Assembly: GCF_024139115.2 (NCBI RefSeq)
Contig: NC_085141.1
Span: 180,303,047 to 180,367,046, forward strand
Origin: Armigeres subalbatus
Taxonomy: Eukaryota > Arthropoda > Insecta > Diptera > Culicidae
Reading direction: 5' to 3'
Length of the DNA stretch: 64,000 bases
Each line of letters opens with the position of its first letter. The stretch's first letter is position 1. Positions 34,642 through 46,864 of the stretch are shown piece after piece. The notes under the pieces were generated by a model that saw only the letters and a list, made by a program, of their open reading frames with translations, had not been told where the DNA came from and ran no database searches. The translations under genes and the position numbers were made by a program.

Positions 34642-34861
34642 GGGTATCTGTTCCATTATTAATAACATGCTCCTATATCAATAACATTCGTAAATAGGCA
34701 ATTTAGGCTCGATTTTTGTCGTGTTTTGTTGTTATTCGGCGTGCTCACTGCTGAAAAAAATCACAAAAAATGAGAAATAAAACAATTGCCCACCAATAGG
34801 TACTTTGTTTTAGAATGATATTGATTTCAATACATGGAATGAATTCACAGAGCAGTTCCCC
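34642..34861. mobile_element. TA-flanked MITE (220 bp)
   Basis: Left GGGTATCTGTTCC, right GAGCAGTTCCCC, TA on both sides. Length and ends resemble the MITE at 79-296; the interiors share spaced tandem words (here ATCAATAACAT, there TTGGCCAA). Confidence 0.6.
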
Positions 34862-34923
34862 TACATAAAAAAATAAATTGCCCCCAATTTAATTTTAAAC
34901 GCTTTTTGGAGCGAAATTATTTT

Positions 34924-35270
34924 TGCCTTTCTCGTACAACAAAGTTGTACCGAAAGGCTATCATTTCACTCAAAAATCGAAATTTTCTCGAAAAAGTCTC
35001 AATGATGTTATATACCAATCGACTCAGGTCGTCGAACTGAACAAATGTCTGTCAGTCCGTGTGTATGTGTGTGTGTTGTGTATGTGCGCACACGAAAACC
35101 AAAAAAACATTAGCCACTTTTTCATATAGTAATTATTAACCGATTTTCTCGCAACAAGTTGCATTCGACGGGGCCAGATCAGACTTTGGGCTCGAAACTA
35201 TGGCCAAAACACTTTTTTTGTAACGCACGATAAAAGCACTATTGACACTAGGAGTATTAATAAGGGTTTC
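34924..35270 (+). repeat. TGCCTTTCTCGT repeat family, short copy
   Basis: Begins TGCCTTTCTCGTACAAC, continues through GTTATATACCAATCGACTCA and a TGTGTG stretch, and ends with ACGCACGATAAAAGCACTA and CTAGGAGTATTAATAAGGG. These correspond step by step to the complete copies at 36347-40930. It contains only one internal unit. Confidence 0.7.
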
Positions 35271-35325
35271 TAGTCATGAAGATTTATGCTATATTTATTC
35301 CAAAATGGAATAAACATTCGATTAA

Positions 35326-35640
35326 GGGCCGATGCCCACATAGGGAGCGTCCACAAATTACGTAACGCTTAGAGGGGGGAGGGGGGTTGAGCAAAGTGTG
35401 ACGATCCATACAAAGTTTTCAGATGTTTCATACAAAAAGTGTGACATAGGGGGAAGGGGGGGTCGAAAATGCCCAATTTTTGCGTTACGTAATTAATGGA
35501 TCTTCCCATAGCGTTTTTTTTAAGCTGCGTGCACGCCGCGTCCGCGCAAGGTACCCAGCATCAAATGTAGTCGTGCACACGTTTACGTGTGCATTACTCC
35601 ATTTGATGCTGGGTACTTTGCGTGAACGCGGCGTGAATTG
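35326..35640. mobile_element. Harbinger-like end fragment with long hairpin
   Basis: The left end, GGGCCGATGCCCACATAGCG (after removing the nested MITE), matches the end of the 1.8-kb element at 58356. From 35532 to 35636 a near-perfect inverted repeat (CACGCCGCGT...ACGCGGCGTG, with GGTACCCAGCATCAAATG in each arm) follows. The other terminus is missing. Confidence 0.6.
35343..35507. mobile_element. Nested MITE (165 bp)
   Basis: Left GGGAGCGTCCACAAATTACG, right CGTAATTAATGGATCTTCCC, with ATA duplicated at 35340-35342 and 35508-35510. G-rich runs lie inside. It interrupts the Harbinger-like end exactly between CACATA and GCG. Confidence 0.75.
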
Positions 35641-35760
35641 AATTGAATTTTACAAGCTACCGCAGTCTCATTTCATTTTGACTTAAAACAGCACTAAATT
35701 TAATTGAATTTTACGTTTCTTTGCATGCTCCAAATATGTACATTAAAATTATTTTTCTGT
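35640..35760 (-). mobile_element. Fragment of the CTACACAG element family
   Basis: On the minus strand ACACAGAAAAATAATTTTAA leads to ACATATTTGGAGCATGC, matching the left end of the element at 7540. Confidence 0.5.
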
Positions 35761-36346
35761 GTGTGCAATATTTAGGACTAAAGTCATATTTCAGGTAAAT
35801 CAAAATCTTAAATTTTCACATCTTAAAGCAAGTCGTAATTTCCGGGAGAACCGCTCCATTACGACTCTCCAATCCTTTCCAATCTATGTTAAGGAGAAGA
35901 CTGTAAACCCATCCACATAATATGTCACGCCGTGAAATATAGCTTTTGAAGGTTTGCAAAAAAAAACACATGTTTGTCTACCTCCTGAAACCATCATGCT
36001 GGTACAACACCAAAAAGCACGAAGAAGATAAAATACAGTGTCTTTGCCGTCTTTCCATGATATCACTCTCATCTTTCGTGCTTACAGGCGAAGCTCGTAG
36101 AATATGATTCCCTTTTCCCAAATGGTAGTACCTAATTTGGTAACCCCAGATCATGTGTGTTATAGCAAGAACATTTTCCGTTTGAAGTAGAAACGGTAAG
36201 AACTTTAATTTAAATTGGGAGCTGCTGGTTTTGTGGGAATATGTCAATGCGTATGGTTAGGTTCAATATTTACGTCACACGATTCATAGGGAAAATTTTA
36301 TTATGATTCTTAAAATTTTACAGTCTGATAACATTTTTTCATTTTT
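35761..36346. other. No recognisable feature
   Basis: AT-rich, no supported ORF. Confidence 0.5.
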
Positions 36347-37822
36347 TGCCTTTCTCGTATACAAAGTATACGTAAAGGCTATATGTTCGCTCCAAAAACG
36401 AACTTTTGATTGGAGTCCCGGAGACCCATAGTGTTATATACCGATCGACTCAGCTCGACGAATTGAGGTGATGTCTGTGTGTATGTGTGTGTATGTGTGT
36501 GTGTATGTGTGTGCGCAAAATAATCTCACTCATTTTTCAGGCACTTATCCTTAACCGATTTGCTCGCAACAAGTTGCATTCAACGTAGAATCTTGTCCCA
36601 TTGTTTCGTATTGAAAATTGGCCCAATCGGACTATGGGCTTCGGAATTATGGCCAAAATATATTTATGTATAAGAAAAATTCTCACTCACTTTTTAGGCA
36701 CTTACTCTAAGCTGATTTTCTCGCAACAAGTTTCATTCGACGTAGAATCTTGCCCAATTGTTTCGTATTGAAAATTGGCCCAATCGGACTATGGGTTTCG
36801 AAGTTGTGGCCAAAATTCATTTTTGTACATACGAACACGTCCAAAATTCTCACTCATTTTTCAGGTACTTATCTTTAACGGATTTTCTCGCAACAAGTTG
36901 CATTCGACGCAGAATCTTGTTCCATTGTTTCCTATTGAAAATTGGCGGAATCGGACTATGGGATTCGGAGTTATGGCCAAAATATATTTTTTATAAGAAA
37001 AATTCTCACTCACTTTTTAGGCACTTACTCTAAGCTGATTTTCTCGCAACAAGTTTCATTCGACGTAGAATCTTGCCCAATTGTTTCGTATTGAAAATTG
37101 GCCCAATCGGACTATGGGTTTCGAAGTTGTGGCCAAAATTCATTTTTGTACATAAGAACACGTACAAAATTCTCACTCATTTTTCAGGTACTTATCTTTA
37201 ATGGATTTTCTCGCAACAAGTTGCATTCGACGCAGAATCTTGTCCCATTGTTTCCTATTGCAAATTGGCGAGATCGAACTATGGGATTCGGAATTATGGC
37301 CAAAATATATTTTTTATAAGAAAAATTCTCACTCACTTTTTAGGCACTTACTCTTAGCTGATTTACTCGCAACAAGTTTCATTCGACGTAGAATATTGTC
37401 CAATTGTTTCGTATTGAAAATTGGCCCAATCGGACTATGGGTTTCGAAGCTATGGCCAAAATTTTTTTTTTTACATAAGAAACACGTACAAAATTCTCAC
37501 TCATTTTTCAGGCACTTAACTTTAACTGATTTTCTCGCAACAAGTTGCATTCGACGCGAAATCTTGTCCCATTATTTCGTATTGAAAATTGGCGGAATCG
37601 AACTATGGGATTCGGAATTATGGCCAAAATATATTTTTATAAGAAAATTCTCACTTACGTTTTAGGCACTTACTCTTAGCTGATTTACTCGCAACAAGTT
37701 TCATTCGACGTAGAATATTGTCCAATTGTTTCGTATTGAAAATTGGCTCAATCGGACTATGGGTTTCGAAGTTATGGCCAAAATTATTTTTGCCTTTCTC
37801 GTATACAAAGTATACGTAAAGG

Positions 37823-38990
37823 AGTAATTCTCGCTGAAACCGGGCCACTATTTGCACGAGGTTCTTAAAATGCCTAAATTTATATTCTTTCGAAAGCTTT
37901 CGGCGAGTATATTAAGGATCCGAGTTAAATTCTTCAGAAAGATGAACCCCTCGTTAGTTATACACGAAATCATTTTAATGGACCCCTCGATTTTTGTCAA
38001 TTCTTGACTCACCAAAACTTTCATAACTCCAACATTTCTCAACCGATCATAGAGATCAGCATATCGTTAGAAAGAGGAAGAGTGTATCCTCAATTTGCAA
38101 TAATAAAAATATAAGCAGCCATATTGAATTTGGCCGACATCTTGGATTTCTTTTTTAAAACTATTTTTTCGCCAGGTTCGCAACCACCGATTTTCAATAT
38201 TAATACATCGATGGGTAGCTTAGCTTATGTTGTGCATTGTGTCCAAAAATCTCAGGTGTATGTTTTTTCTAACAAAAGTTATGTACGATTTACCAATACC
38301 AACATTCTTGAATTATTCAATACAATAACTTAGATACGGCTTTGTTATGCTCAAAACTTTTGAGCCCTTAAAATAAAATACTGTTGTAGATATGCTTTTT
38401 ATTTTTGAAACATATTTGGCTTAGAATAGTGTATGACATCAAGGAACTGACGTCGTAGTGTCATATTAACCATAAAAATAATGTTCGTTGGTCAGATGGG
38501 CCTTCAAAAAATAATTTATTAAATCGTGCATAACTTTTGATAGAAACAACATACACCTGAGATTTTCGGACACAATGCACAAAATAAGCTAAGCTACCCA
38601 TCGATGTATTAATATTCAAAATCGGTGGTTGCGAACCTGGGGGAAAATTAGTTTTTGAAAAGAAATCCAAGATGGCGGCCAAATTCAATATGGCTGCTTA
38701 TATTTTTATTATTGCAAATTGAGGATACACTCTTCCTCTTTCCAACGATATGCTGATCTCTATGATCGGTTGAGAAATGTTGGAGTTATGACAGTTTTGG
38801 TCAGTCAAGAATTGACAAAAATCGAGGGGTCCATTAAAATGATTTCGTGTATAACTAACGAGGGGTTCATCTTTCTGAAGAATTTAACTCGGATCCTTAA
38901 TATACTCGCCGAAAGCTTTCGAAAGAATATAAATTTAGGCATTTTTAAGAAACTCGTGCAAATAGTGGCCCGGTTTCAGCGAGAATTACT
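37823..38990. mobile_element. Large foldback element (1.17 kb)
   Basis: Ends AGTAATTCTCGCTGAAACC and its complement. The arms of about 470 bp are inverted copies (for example GATGAACCCCTCGTTAGTTA left and right) around a spacer of about 230 bp. AAAGG stands at 37818-37822 and 38992-38996, where an uninterrupted copy reads GTAAAGGCTATATG. No transposase. Confidence 0.88.
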
Positions 38991-39096
38991 CAAAGGCTAT
39001 ATGTTCGCTCCAAAAACGAACTTTTGATTGGAGTCCCGGAGACCCATAGTGTTATATACCGATCGACTCAGCTCGACGAATTGAGGTGATGTCTGA

Positions 39097-39181
39097 GTGT
39101 ATGTGTGTGCGTATGTGTGTGTGTATGTGTGTGTGTGTATGTGTGTGTGTATGTGTGTGTATGTGTGTGTGTATGTGAGTG
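39097..39181. repeat. (TG)n/(GTGTAT)n microsatellite
   Basis: Alternating TGTGTG and TATGTG runs. The same spot in sister copies (36475-36515, 40360-40380) is shorter, so it is a variable internal part of the family. Confidence 0.9.
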
Positions 39182-40231
39182 CGCAAAATAATCTCACTCA
39201 TTTTTCAGGCACTTATCCTTAACCGATTTTCTCGCAACAGGTTTCATTCGACGTAGAATCTTGCCCAATTGTTTCGTATTGAAAATTGGCCCAATCGGAC
39301 TATGGGTTTCGAAGTTGTGACCAAAATTCATTTTTGTACATAAGAACACGTACAAAATTCTCACTCATTTTTCAGGCACTTATCTTTAACTGATTTTCTC
39401 GCAACAAGTTGCATTCGACGCGAAATCTTGTCCCATTATTTCGTATTGAAAATTGGCGGAATCGAACTATAGGATTCGGAATTATGGCCGAAATATATTT
39501 TTTATAAGAAAAATTCTCACTCTTAGCTGATTTACTCGCAACAAGTTTCATTCGACGTAGAATATTGTCCAATTGTTTCGTATTGAAAATTGGCTCAATC
39601 GGACTATGGGTTTCGAAGTTACGGCCAAAAATTTTTTTTTTTTGCATGAGAAACACGTACAAAATTTTCACTCATTTATCAGGCACTTATCTTTAACGGA
39701 TTTTCTCGCAACAAGTTGCATTCGACGCGGAATCTTGTCCCATTGTTTCGTATTGAAAATTGGCGGAATCGGACTATGGAGTTATGGCCAAAATACATTT
39801 TTCAAAATCTCACTCATTTTAGTCACATATGTACCCTCAGCCGATTTGCTCGCAAGAAGTTGCATTCGATGCAGAATCCGGTCCCATTGTTTCCTGTTGA
39901 AAATTGGCCGGATCGGACTATAGGCTCAGAAGTTATGGTCAAAATACTTTTTTTTCACCAAAAGTGCGTAGAAATTACTCACTCGAAAGAAACGAGAAAG
40001 GCACCATCACCGCTAGGTGGATTAATCTGGGTTTTTTTCTTATGAAAAGATGTGTTTACAAATATAAAACTATTCGAATCGGCCTGTTTATTTTGGGATT
40101 ATGCGCGGTCCTACGATCAATAACTTTTTTCTATATCGTAAAATACCTATAACACAAATTTAAGGGAGGAGGGGGCAAGATCGCCACCCGGGGCAAGAAG
40201 GACACCCCTTGATTGTATGCTATTGTGCCTC

Positions 40232-40930
40232 TGCCTTTCTCGTATACAAAGTATACGTAAAGGCTATATGTTCGCTCCAAAAACAAACTTTTTATAGGAG
40301 GCCCGGAGACCCATAGTGTTATATACCAATCGACTCAGCTCGACGAGTGGAGTGATGTCTGTGTGTGTGTATATGTGTGTGCGCAAAAAGTCTAGCTCAT
40401 TTATCATGCACTTATCCTTAACCGATTTGCTCGCAACAAGTTTCATTCGATGTCCCATTGTTTCCTATTGAAAATTGACCCGATCGGATTATGGGCTTAG
40501 AAGTTATGGACAAAATACTTTTTTTCATATTAAAGCACATTAAAAAGTCTAGCTCACTTTTTGGGCACTTATCCTTAGAAGTTATGGCCAAAATACTTTT
40601 TGCCTTTCTCGTATACAAAGTATACGTAAAGGCTATATGTTCGCTCCAAAAACGAACTTTTTTATAGGAGGCCCGGAGATCCATATTGTTATATACCAAT
40701 CGACTCAGCTCGACAAATTGGAGTGATGTCTGTGTGTGCGCAAAAAGTCTACCTTTTTTGGTACTTACATTCGACGGGGAAACTTATCGCATTGTTTCCT
40801 ATTGAAAATTGGCCGGATCGGACTATGGGCTTGGAGGTTATGGCCAAAATACTTTTTTTAGACAACACAATTTTTTTAACGCACGAGAAAGGTACCATCG
40901 CCGCTAGGTGGATTAATCTGGGTTTTTCTC
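40232..40930 (+). repeat. TGCCTTTCTCGT family, two short joined copies
   Basis: Starts at 40232 and again at 40601. The second start follows TTATGGCCAAAATACTTTT, the same junction context as at 37791. It ends ACGAGAAAGGTACCATCGCC and CTAGGTGGATTAATCTGGG. Confidence 0.8.
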
Positions 40931-41559
40931 TAAATAACCAGCACACTGTTTGGCTATAGTCCAACAAAGGACTTGACACTGAAAAAATATTTCAAAAATA
41001 AAGTGAATCAGCAAAAGTTGGTGAAAACTTGAGTTTTCTTATAAGAAATCAGCATTGAAAAAAAAATTAAAAACAAACATTTTTACATGAAAATCTTGAC
41101 CAACTACTCATTTTATATGACTTTAAAGAACATTTTAGGGCCATTTAAAATACTGACAGTGAAATGTTTGACCATGCTTAATAAGATTTGAATAATTTAT
41201 CTCAAATGGGGCAAAATGAGCACCCCTTTTTGAAACAATCAAATATTACAAAAAATACTAAATTTTTTTTTGGACAACCTACAATTATGGTTTACTATGC
41301 GCTCAATATGTTGAGTAACATAAATTATCAAATTTAATAAAATTTCTAAACTGTTTTTGTTATTCAATGTGATTTTGATGGTATCAATGAAAAATAATAA
41401 CTTAATATGGCCAATGCGCATTCAAAGCTATTATTTTTCGTTAATCTTCTTCGTTTTCTTCTTCTTCTTCTTCAATGGCTCTACATTCCAACTGGAACTT
41501 GGCCTGCTTTTCAACGCAACGTATTCTATTAGCATTTCCTCAGTCATTAATTAAAAGCT

Positions 41560-41742
41560 TTTCTATGCCCGCCATTGCATGAGTAATGAGTATGTATCTT
41601 GTGCGGCAAGTAGAATGGATACACTATGCCCAGGGAGTCGAGAATGTTTCCAGCCTGAAAACATTCTAGACTGGGCCGAAAACCGAACTCGCCATCTTCG
41701 GATTTGCAATCTTACGCCTTTGCGCACAAGGCTACTGGAGAC
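41560..41742 (-). mobile_element. SINE, family 2 (inverted copy)
   Basis: On the minus strand: GGTCTCCAGTAGCCTTGTGC, AAAGGCGTAAGATTGCAAAT, box B GAGTTCGGTTTTCGG, then GAATGTTTTCAGGCTGG and ACAAGATACATAC. The order equals that of the copies at 29660 and 57460. Confidence 0.7.
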
Positions 41743-42150
41743 CCTAATTTTTGTTAATATTGGTGTTCTAATACATTTTGTTTAGGAAAATTGATTTTTA
41801 GAAGGGTGCCCTTCTTGCCCCGTAGAGATGCTTATCTTGCCCCGTATAGACCTGTGCGCTGCCGCGCCACGCCGCCGCCGCCGTGAAAAATGCATCGGCG
41901 CGCCGCCGTATTAAAGTTGACCACGCCACGCTGAATATTTTTTACCACGCCGATGGCGTTTTTACTGTTAAGTCTAGATTTATCTAGCTCCTGTCGGAAT
42001 ATTTTCAGCCAAGCTCATATGACAATTATCTTCTTTGCAATTGTGCAGCATTTATTCTGATTTCCAATAAAGTCTAGACCCAACAAAATTGAAAGTTGAT
42101 GAAGGACTTATTTCATTAAAAATATTTTTTTTCCTGCTAAAATAGTAGCT

Positions 42151-42782
42151 CCGCTGTGATATATGTTATACTTGAATGCAGTATTGGTCGTGGGGTCCAC
42201 GGCTCGGAATTCACGTTCTCCGGATCTAGGCCATCGGACTTCTTGAATAGCAGCCACGTTCACTCCAACCTTCTGCAGTTCACGAGCCAGAAGGCTCACT
42301 CGTCCAGGTTCATTTAGGGTCCTGACATTCCAGGTACCGAGTTTCCAATCATAGTCCTTATTTCGTTGCCGGGTCGGTTGCCAAAAATAACGTTCTCTTT
42401 TTCTTCTATTTCCATTTTTCGTGGTATTTGAGAGGCTTCAGTAAGCTACCTTACCGGGGTCGCGTTACCTACATCGCGATGATGGGGCTGCCACCTTAGG
42501 TATAGCTGACGCGATACAGCATTTCGTTAATCAGCCGCTGGGTACCAGGCAGACGCTGTTTGAGCCGCACCTCCTGGTGAACAGACGCTCGAGGCGTACC
42601 TTCTCACTCTAGCTGATGTCAGAAGGACAACAGTGCCCAGGCTGCACTACCAGCTAAGTACACAACCCTTAGCTGGCGGTCTTTTGTCATCGGACGACCC
42701 GTGGAAGCGTGAGATAGGGACTTGTGGGGACCAGAGCTCTGTTGGGCGCTCCTTATTATGTCAACCCACCATTTTGCAGCCC
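42151..42782 (-). mobile_element. RTE copy, 5'-end fragment only
   Basis: Minus-strand sequence matches 9197-9829 closely: GGCTGCAAAATGG at the start, the 5' UTR, WNVRTLNEPGRVSLL and VNVAAIQEVRWPRSGERE, and it stops at ATCACAGCGG. It is flanked by a 12-bp duplication, AAAATAGTAGCT, at 42139-42150 and 42783-42794. It thus has a 5' end and a target duplication but lacks the 3' two-thirds. Confidence 0.85.
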
Positions 42783-42899
42783 AAAATAGTAGCTAATTCA
42801 CCCTAAATTGTTTATTGGGGACACACTAGATCCCTTGTTGTACATCGTATGCTCGGTCAAACAAAACTATATTTTTTCAAACAAATTTAACCTGACATT

Positions 42900-44610
42900 A
42901 AATTATTCAGAAAATACGAGATTTGTTCTTCAGGAATTCAAGGAATTGCCCCTAGAACTTCTTCGGCTGTACGTTCCAAAATATTTCAGTCTGAAAATAT
43001 TTCATATTGGGAATTCGACAATATTATTTTTGAAATTCTTTATGAACTAATACGTTTACTTCTAGAATTTCCACAGAAACTCTTTAAAAAATTTCTCCTG
43101 TCAGCCCGACGGGAAATCCATACGAAATTTGTTCAAGAATTTATATAAAAAATTCTTAGGAATTGAGGAATTCATTTGCGACTTTTTTCGAGAAATACTT
43201 CATGCATTGATCATCAAAATCTTTTATGAACTCCTTTGGATATTCCCACAAAAGTTCCGTCGAGAATTCTTCATGAAAGAAGAAATTCCCGGAGCGGTTC
43301 CTTGGAGAATTGTCTAGAGAAATTTCCAGGAGAACATATGGATATATTTCTGGAAGAGTTTTTGAAGGAATTTTCGCGAATATTCTTGAACGAATTTGTG
43401 AGAGAATTCTTGTAGAATTTCTTAATAAGGGAAGAAAAAGGGGGAGAATTTTCGGAGTGTTTTCTTTATGATATTTCGGATGAGTTTTTAAGCTAATTTC
43501 CCAGTAAAAACCCTATATGTTTTTCTAGGCGAATTCTTGGAGAAGATTCCGTGGAAATTGCTTGGGAGATTCTTGCGTAAATTTGGAAAAAAAAAAGTTC
43601 TTGGAGAAAATTTCGAAAGAATTCCTAAGCAAATATCCGGAGAATTTATTCCCAGAATATTTTTTTTGTGAACGACTTTGCGGGAGATTGCCGGGAGGAG
43701 GAATTTTGGGATAGAAATTTTTAGAACAATTTCCAGAGGAATGCTCGTAAGATTTTCTAGATTTAATCATTTAATTTCCATAAGATTTTCTTCAAGAATT
43801 CCTAGTGGTAATTTATGTAGAGATTGTTGAATAATTTATGAATTGTTCTAGGAGGAGTTTTTGGAGGAACTTTGGAGAGAATTACAGCAGAAATTCTATG
43901 AGTAACTATATATGAAGTTACAGGACTTCTCGGGGATTTTTTGAGCAAACATCCAGTAGCATTCATAGAAGAACTTCCGGAAGAATTCCTGTTTTTCTAA
44001 GGAATCACCGGAGGAATTCCTGGAGAAACTTCCGGAGGAATTCCAGGAGGAACTTCCGGAGAAATTCCAGGAGGAACTTCCGGAGGAATTCCTGAAGCAA
44101 CTTCCGGAGGAGTTCCTGGAAGAATTTACGGAGGAATTTCTGGAGGAACTTCCGCAGGAGTTCCTGGATGAGGTTCCGTAAGAATTCCTGGAGTAACTTC
44201 CGGAGGAATTCCTAAAGGAACTTTCGGGGGAATTCCTGAAGGAATTTTTGGAGGAATTCCTGGAGGAACATTCAGATCAATTCCTGGAGCAACTTTCAGA
44301 GCACTTCCTGGTGGAATTAACGAAGGCATTCCTGTAGGAACTTCCGAAGGAATTTCTGGAGGAACTTCCGGAGGAATTCCTGAAGCAACTTCCGGAGGAG
44401 TTCCTGAAAGAATTTACGGAGGAATTTCTGGAAGAACTTCCGCAGGAGTTCCTCGATGAAGTTCCGTAAGAATTCCTGGAGTAACTTCCGGAGCAGTTCC
44501 TAAAGGAACTTTCGGAGGAATTCCTGAAGGAATTTTTGGAGGAACATTCAGATCAATTCCTGGAGCAGCTTTCAGAGCACTTCCTGGTGAAATTAACGGC
44601 GGAATTTGTG
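42900..44610. repeat. Degenerate 24-bp minisatellite (GGAATTCCTGGAGGAACTTC)
   Basis: From 43980 the 24-bp unit GGAGGAACTTCCGGAGGAAT with TCCT is clear. A 300-bp block is also repeated (44010-44330 versus 44340-44600). Between 42900 and 43980 the units are strongly diverged. The minus strand reads as Pro-rich octapeptides by virtue of the 24-bp period; I see no reason to call it a gene. Confidence 0.8.
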
Positions 44611-44929
44611 AAAGAGTTTCGGACAATTTCTATTGCTTATAATAAGCTCACGCCGACCTACGCCGCTGCCGATTACCAACGGCATGGCGCCACCACGCTG
44701 CCGCCGCTGGCTGAAAATGATCTATCACGCCGCCGCCGACAAATTTGTAATCGGCGTACAGGTCTAGCCTCGTAGTATATTTGAACTAGTCAAAAACAGA
44801 AAATCACATTTATCGGGATTATCATCCTTTTTGAAATTCGCGTTCTAGTCTAGATGTTAGAAGGTGTTTAGTATCATTATTATGAGCACCCTTCATCTTG
44901 CCCCGTCATACCCTACTCGTTAAATTTAT

Positions 44930-46859
44930 GTAGAATCATGTAGAATAGTTAAAACTGAGTATCATATTTACTATGCTCAAAAGTCATCATCAAAATTCCA
45001 AACCAGTTTATTTTTAACGATTGGTTTTGATAACGATGTTGAAAATGAGCATCAACATTCCCGACAGCATACAAAAACCCTCTGTAATGCATCTATTATG
45101 AGATTTTACTGTTTCTATCTAGATAAAGGAACGGAATCAAAATTGCCGATCTTAAACCTTTTTTACATACATGCTTAAAACTGATATTATTTTGAACATA
45201 ACAAACATCAATCTTCATTTGTGAGTTACAAAAAAATCTTTGATGTTTCATAATTTTAAAAGATTTAAACATTGATTGCTATTTACTTGTTAGCCTTGTT
45301 ACATTAATCTTAAGTTGAAAATATTTTGATAAAGTAATTAACATGAATAATGTTATAAGCTCGACTCTAATTCATTTTTATCCACCTTCGCATATTTGGC
45401 TTCGTGTGTTTTTTCATTTACGTTCTAGTGAATACTTTTGTGAACGTCTTGAATAGTCTTGATATTGGCTCAACAAATTTTGCACTGTGTTGGCTTTAGA
45501 GGAATGTTGTTCATAATGAGGCCAATGTTCCATATCTTCTAATTATTTGTATCGGTTATCGATAGCAATCTTCATAATAAGAAATAAGGACATCTTGAGC
45601 GAAACGAAAATAGAAATCAAGTGGAATTTCGTCTAATGATATCTGATATTCATGATATGAATATGATAAGAAGTTTTCTCAGACCATGAGCACCCAAAAA
45701 CAATTCTTACAATTATATATGAAATCTTGGTATATACATAAGACTGTAGGATTCTAATGAATAAAATGCTATCAAATTTTATTACAATATTTGTATTAGA
45801 ATCCAACCAATTTGTATCTGCCAGATTTGCAAAGTTTTTGTTATACAAAACTGTAATAATATTTGACATCCGTTGGAATGGTGGAATGAAGGGTGAAGTT
45901 ATCTTCCACAGTAATATTCAGACCGCCGCGCCGGTGATAAACAGCATATATTATTGGAAGTGAATACCCCTTACACGAGTAGAGCCAATTTTGTGGGTGG
46001 ATTTATACTACACTAGTGATGTAAGCATGGCATGTTAATAGGAAAACGTGATTTATTTTCGGGGATATTTCACTGCCTTAAGCTATATGTAATAGAATAT
46101 AATAGAATATTTTCAAGAGAGATTTCAAGAGATTTTTTCGGAAATCCTCAGATAAGTTATAAAACTCCCTATGACTATTAAGACAACCATATTATTTTCA
46201 GTGCTTATAGAACATTTCTAAAAAGCTTGTTTTTGAACAAATTGGCACCGAATCTTTCGATTTCTTCGGTACAAATCAATAGTTTTTGGCAAAACTCAAC
46301 ACCCTGAGGCACTTCCTGTGCCAAAAATGTAAGCAGTACTCCATAATTGCACTTCAAAGTGCGTGCACATATGTAGTTTCTTAAACAAACGATTTTATTT
46401 TCATACATTCCTGAACAAAAATTTTTGTTCGTTTTTTTTTTACAGAAAACGTGTTTTCTGGACGAGGATTCAGAATATACAAAAATCTCATTTTGGCTAT
46501 AAATGTTACATATTACAGTTTCTCAAACAAACGGTTAAGTACCATAAGTCTCAGCTAAGTTAAGCTAAGCTATATCCTTGTTTAGATATTCAACTTTTGA
46601 TTAATTCACAGTCAGCCTGTCAATTCTTATAAAATTTCAGAAATTCTCTGAGCCTCCCTGAACTAGCAGAAATAATTACGTACTTCCTGAAAGTTTTCAA
46701 CAATTTTATAGAAGAGCAGATACTATTTAGATACTTCTTGGAAAATTTCATCATTGAGCACTTTTTGGAATAAAAAGAATTCCTTTTAGACTCTGAAAAG
46801 CTTTTTTGGAATAAATTCTTCTTTACAATCACTATAAACTTCCATGATGGCCAGTTTAA
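44930..46859. other. No recognisable feature
   Basis: Very AT-rich, with no ORF or repeat I can support. Confidence 0.5.
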
Positions 46860-46864
46860 CCTAT

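Larger units (their letters stand above)
36347..40036 (+). repeat. TGCCTTTCTCGT family, two joined copies with a tandem array
   Basis: The first copy starts at 36347 and the second at 37791, directly inside the array of the first. Each starts TGCCTTTCTCGTATACAAAG, passes a (TG)n stretch and enters tandem units of about 155-170 bp marked by CTCGCAACAAGTT and TTGAAAATTGGC. Two unit types alternate, differing at TATAAGAAAAATTCTCACTC versus TACATAAGAACACGTACAAA, giving a dimer of about 324 bp. The end is ACGAGAAAGGCACCATCACC and CTAGGTGGATTAATCTGGG. ORFs across it are by-products of the repeat. Confidence 0.85.
41849..44764. mobile_element. Element with GC-rich GACCTGTRCGC ends (2.9 kb)
   Basis: Left GACCTGTGCGCTGCCGCGCC, right CGGCGTACAGGTC, flanked by TA at 41847-41848 and 44765-44766. 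The first and last 150 bp are rich in CGCCGCCG. The interior holds an RTE fragment (42151-42782) and a long degenerate minisatellite. No transposase ORF. Confidence 0.65.
40160..44925. mobile_element. Possible outer element with GGGGCAAGAT ends
   Basis: GAGGGGGCAAGATCGCCACCC at the left and ACCCTTCATCTTGCCCCGTC at the right are inverted. Similar words recur inside, at 41211 and 41805. Everything from 40232 to 44764 would then be nested insertions in it. The ends are weak and no duplication was found. Confidence 0.35.

Noticed and set aside
36758..37665. Several 70-154 codon ORFs in the tandem array
   Set aside because: The same peptide recurs with each unit and is simply the repeat translated.
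38719..39027. 102-codon ORF in the foldback arm
   Set aside because: The other arm carries the inverted copy without an equivalent ORF; it crosses the element boundary.
44126..44626. Proline-rich ORFs that look like structural protein repeats
   Set aside because: They follow from the 24-bp period of the minisatellite and are broken by indels between repeat blocks.
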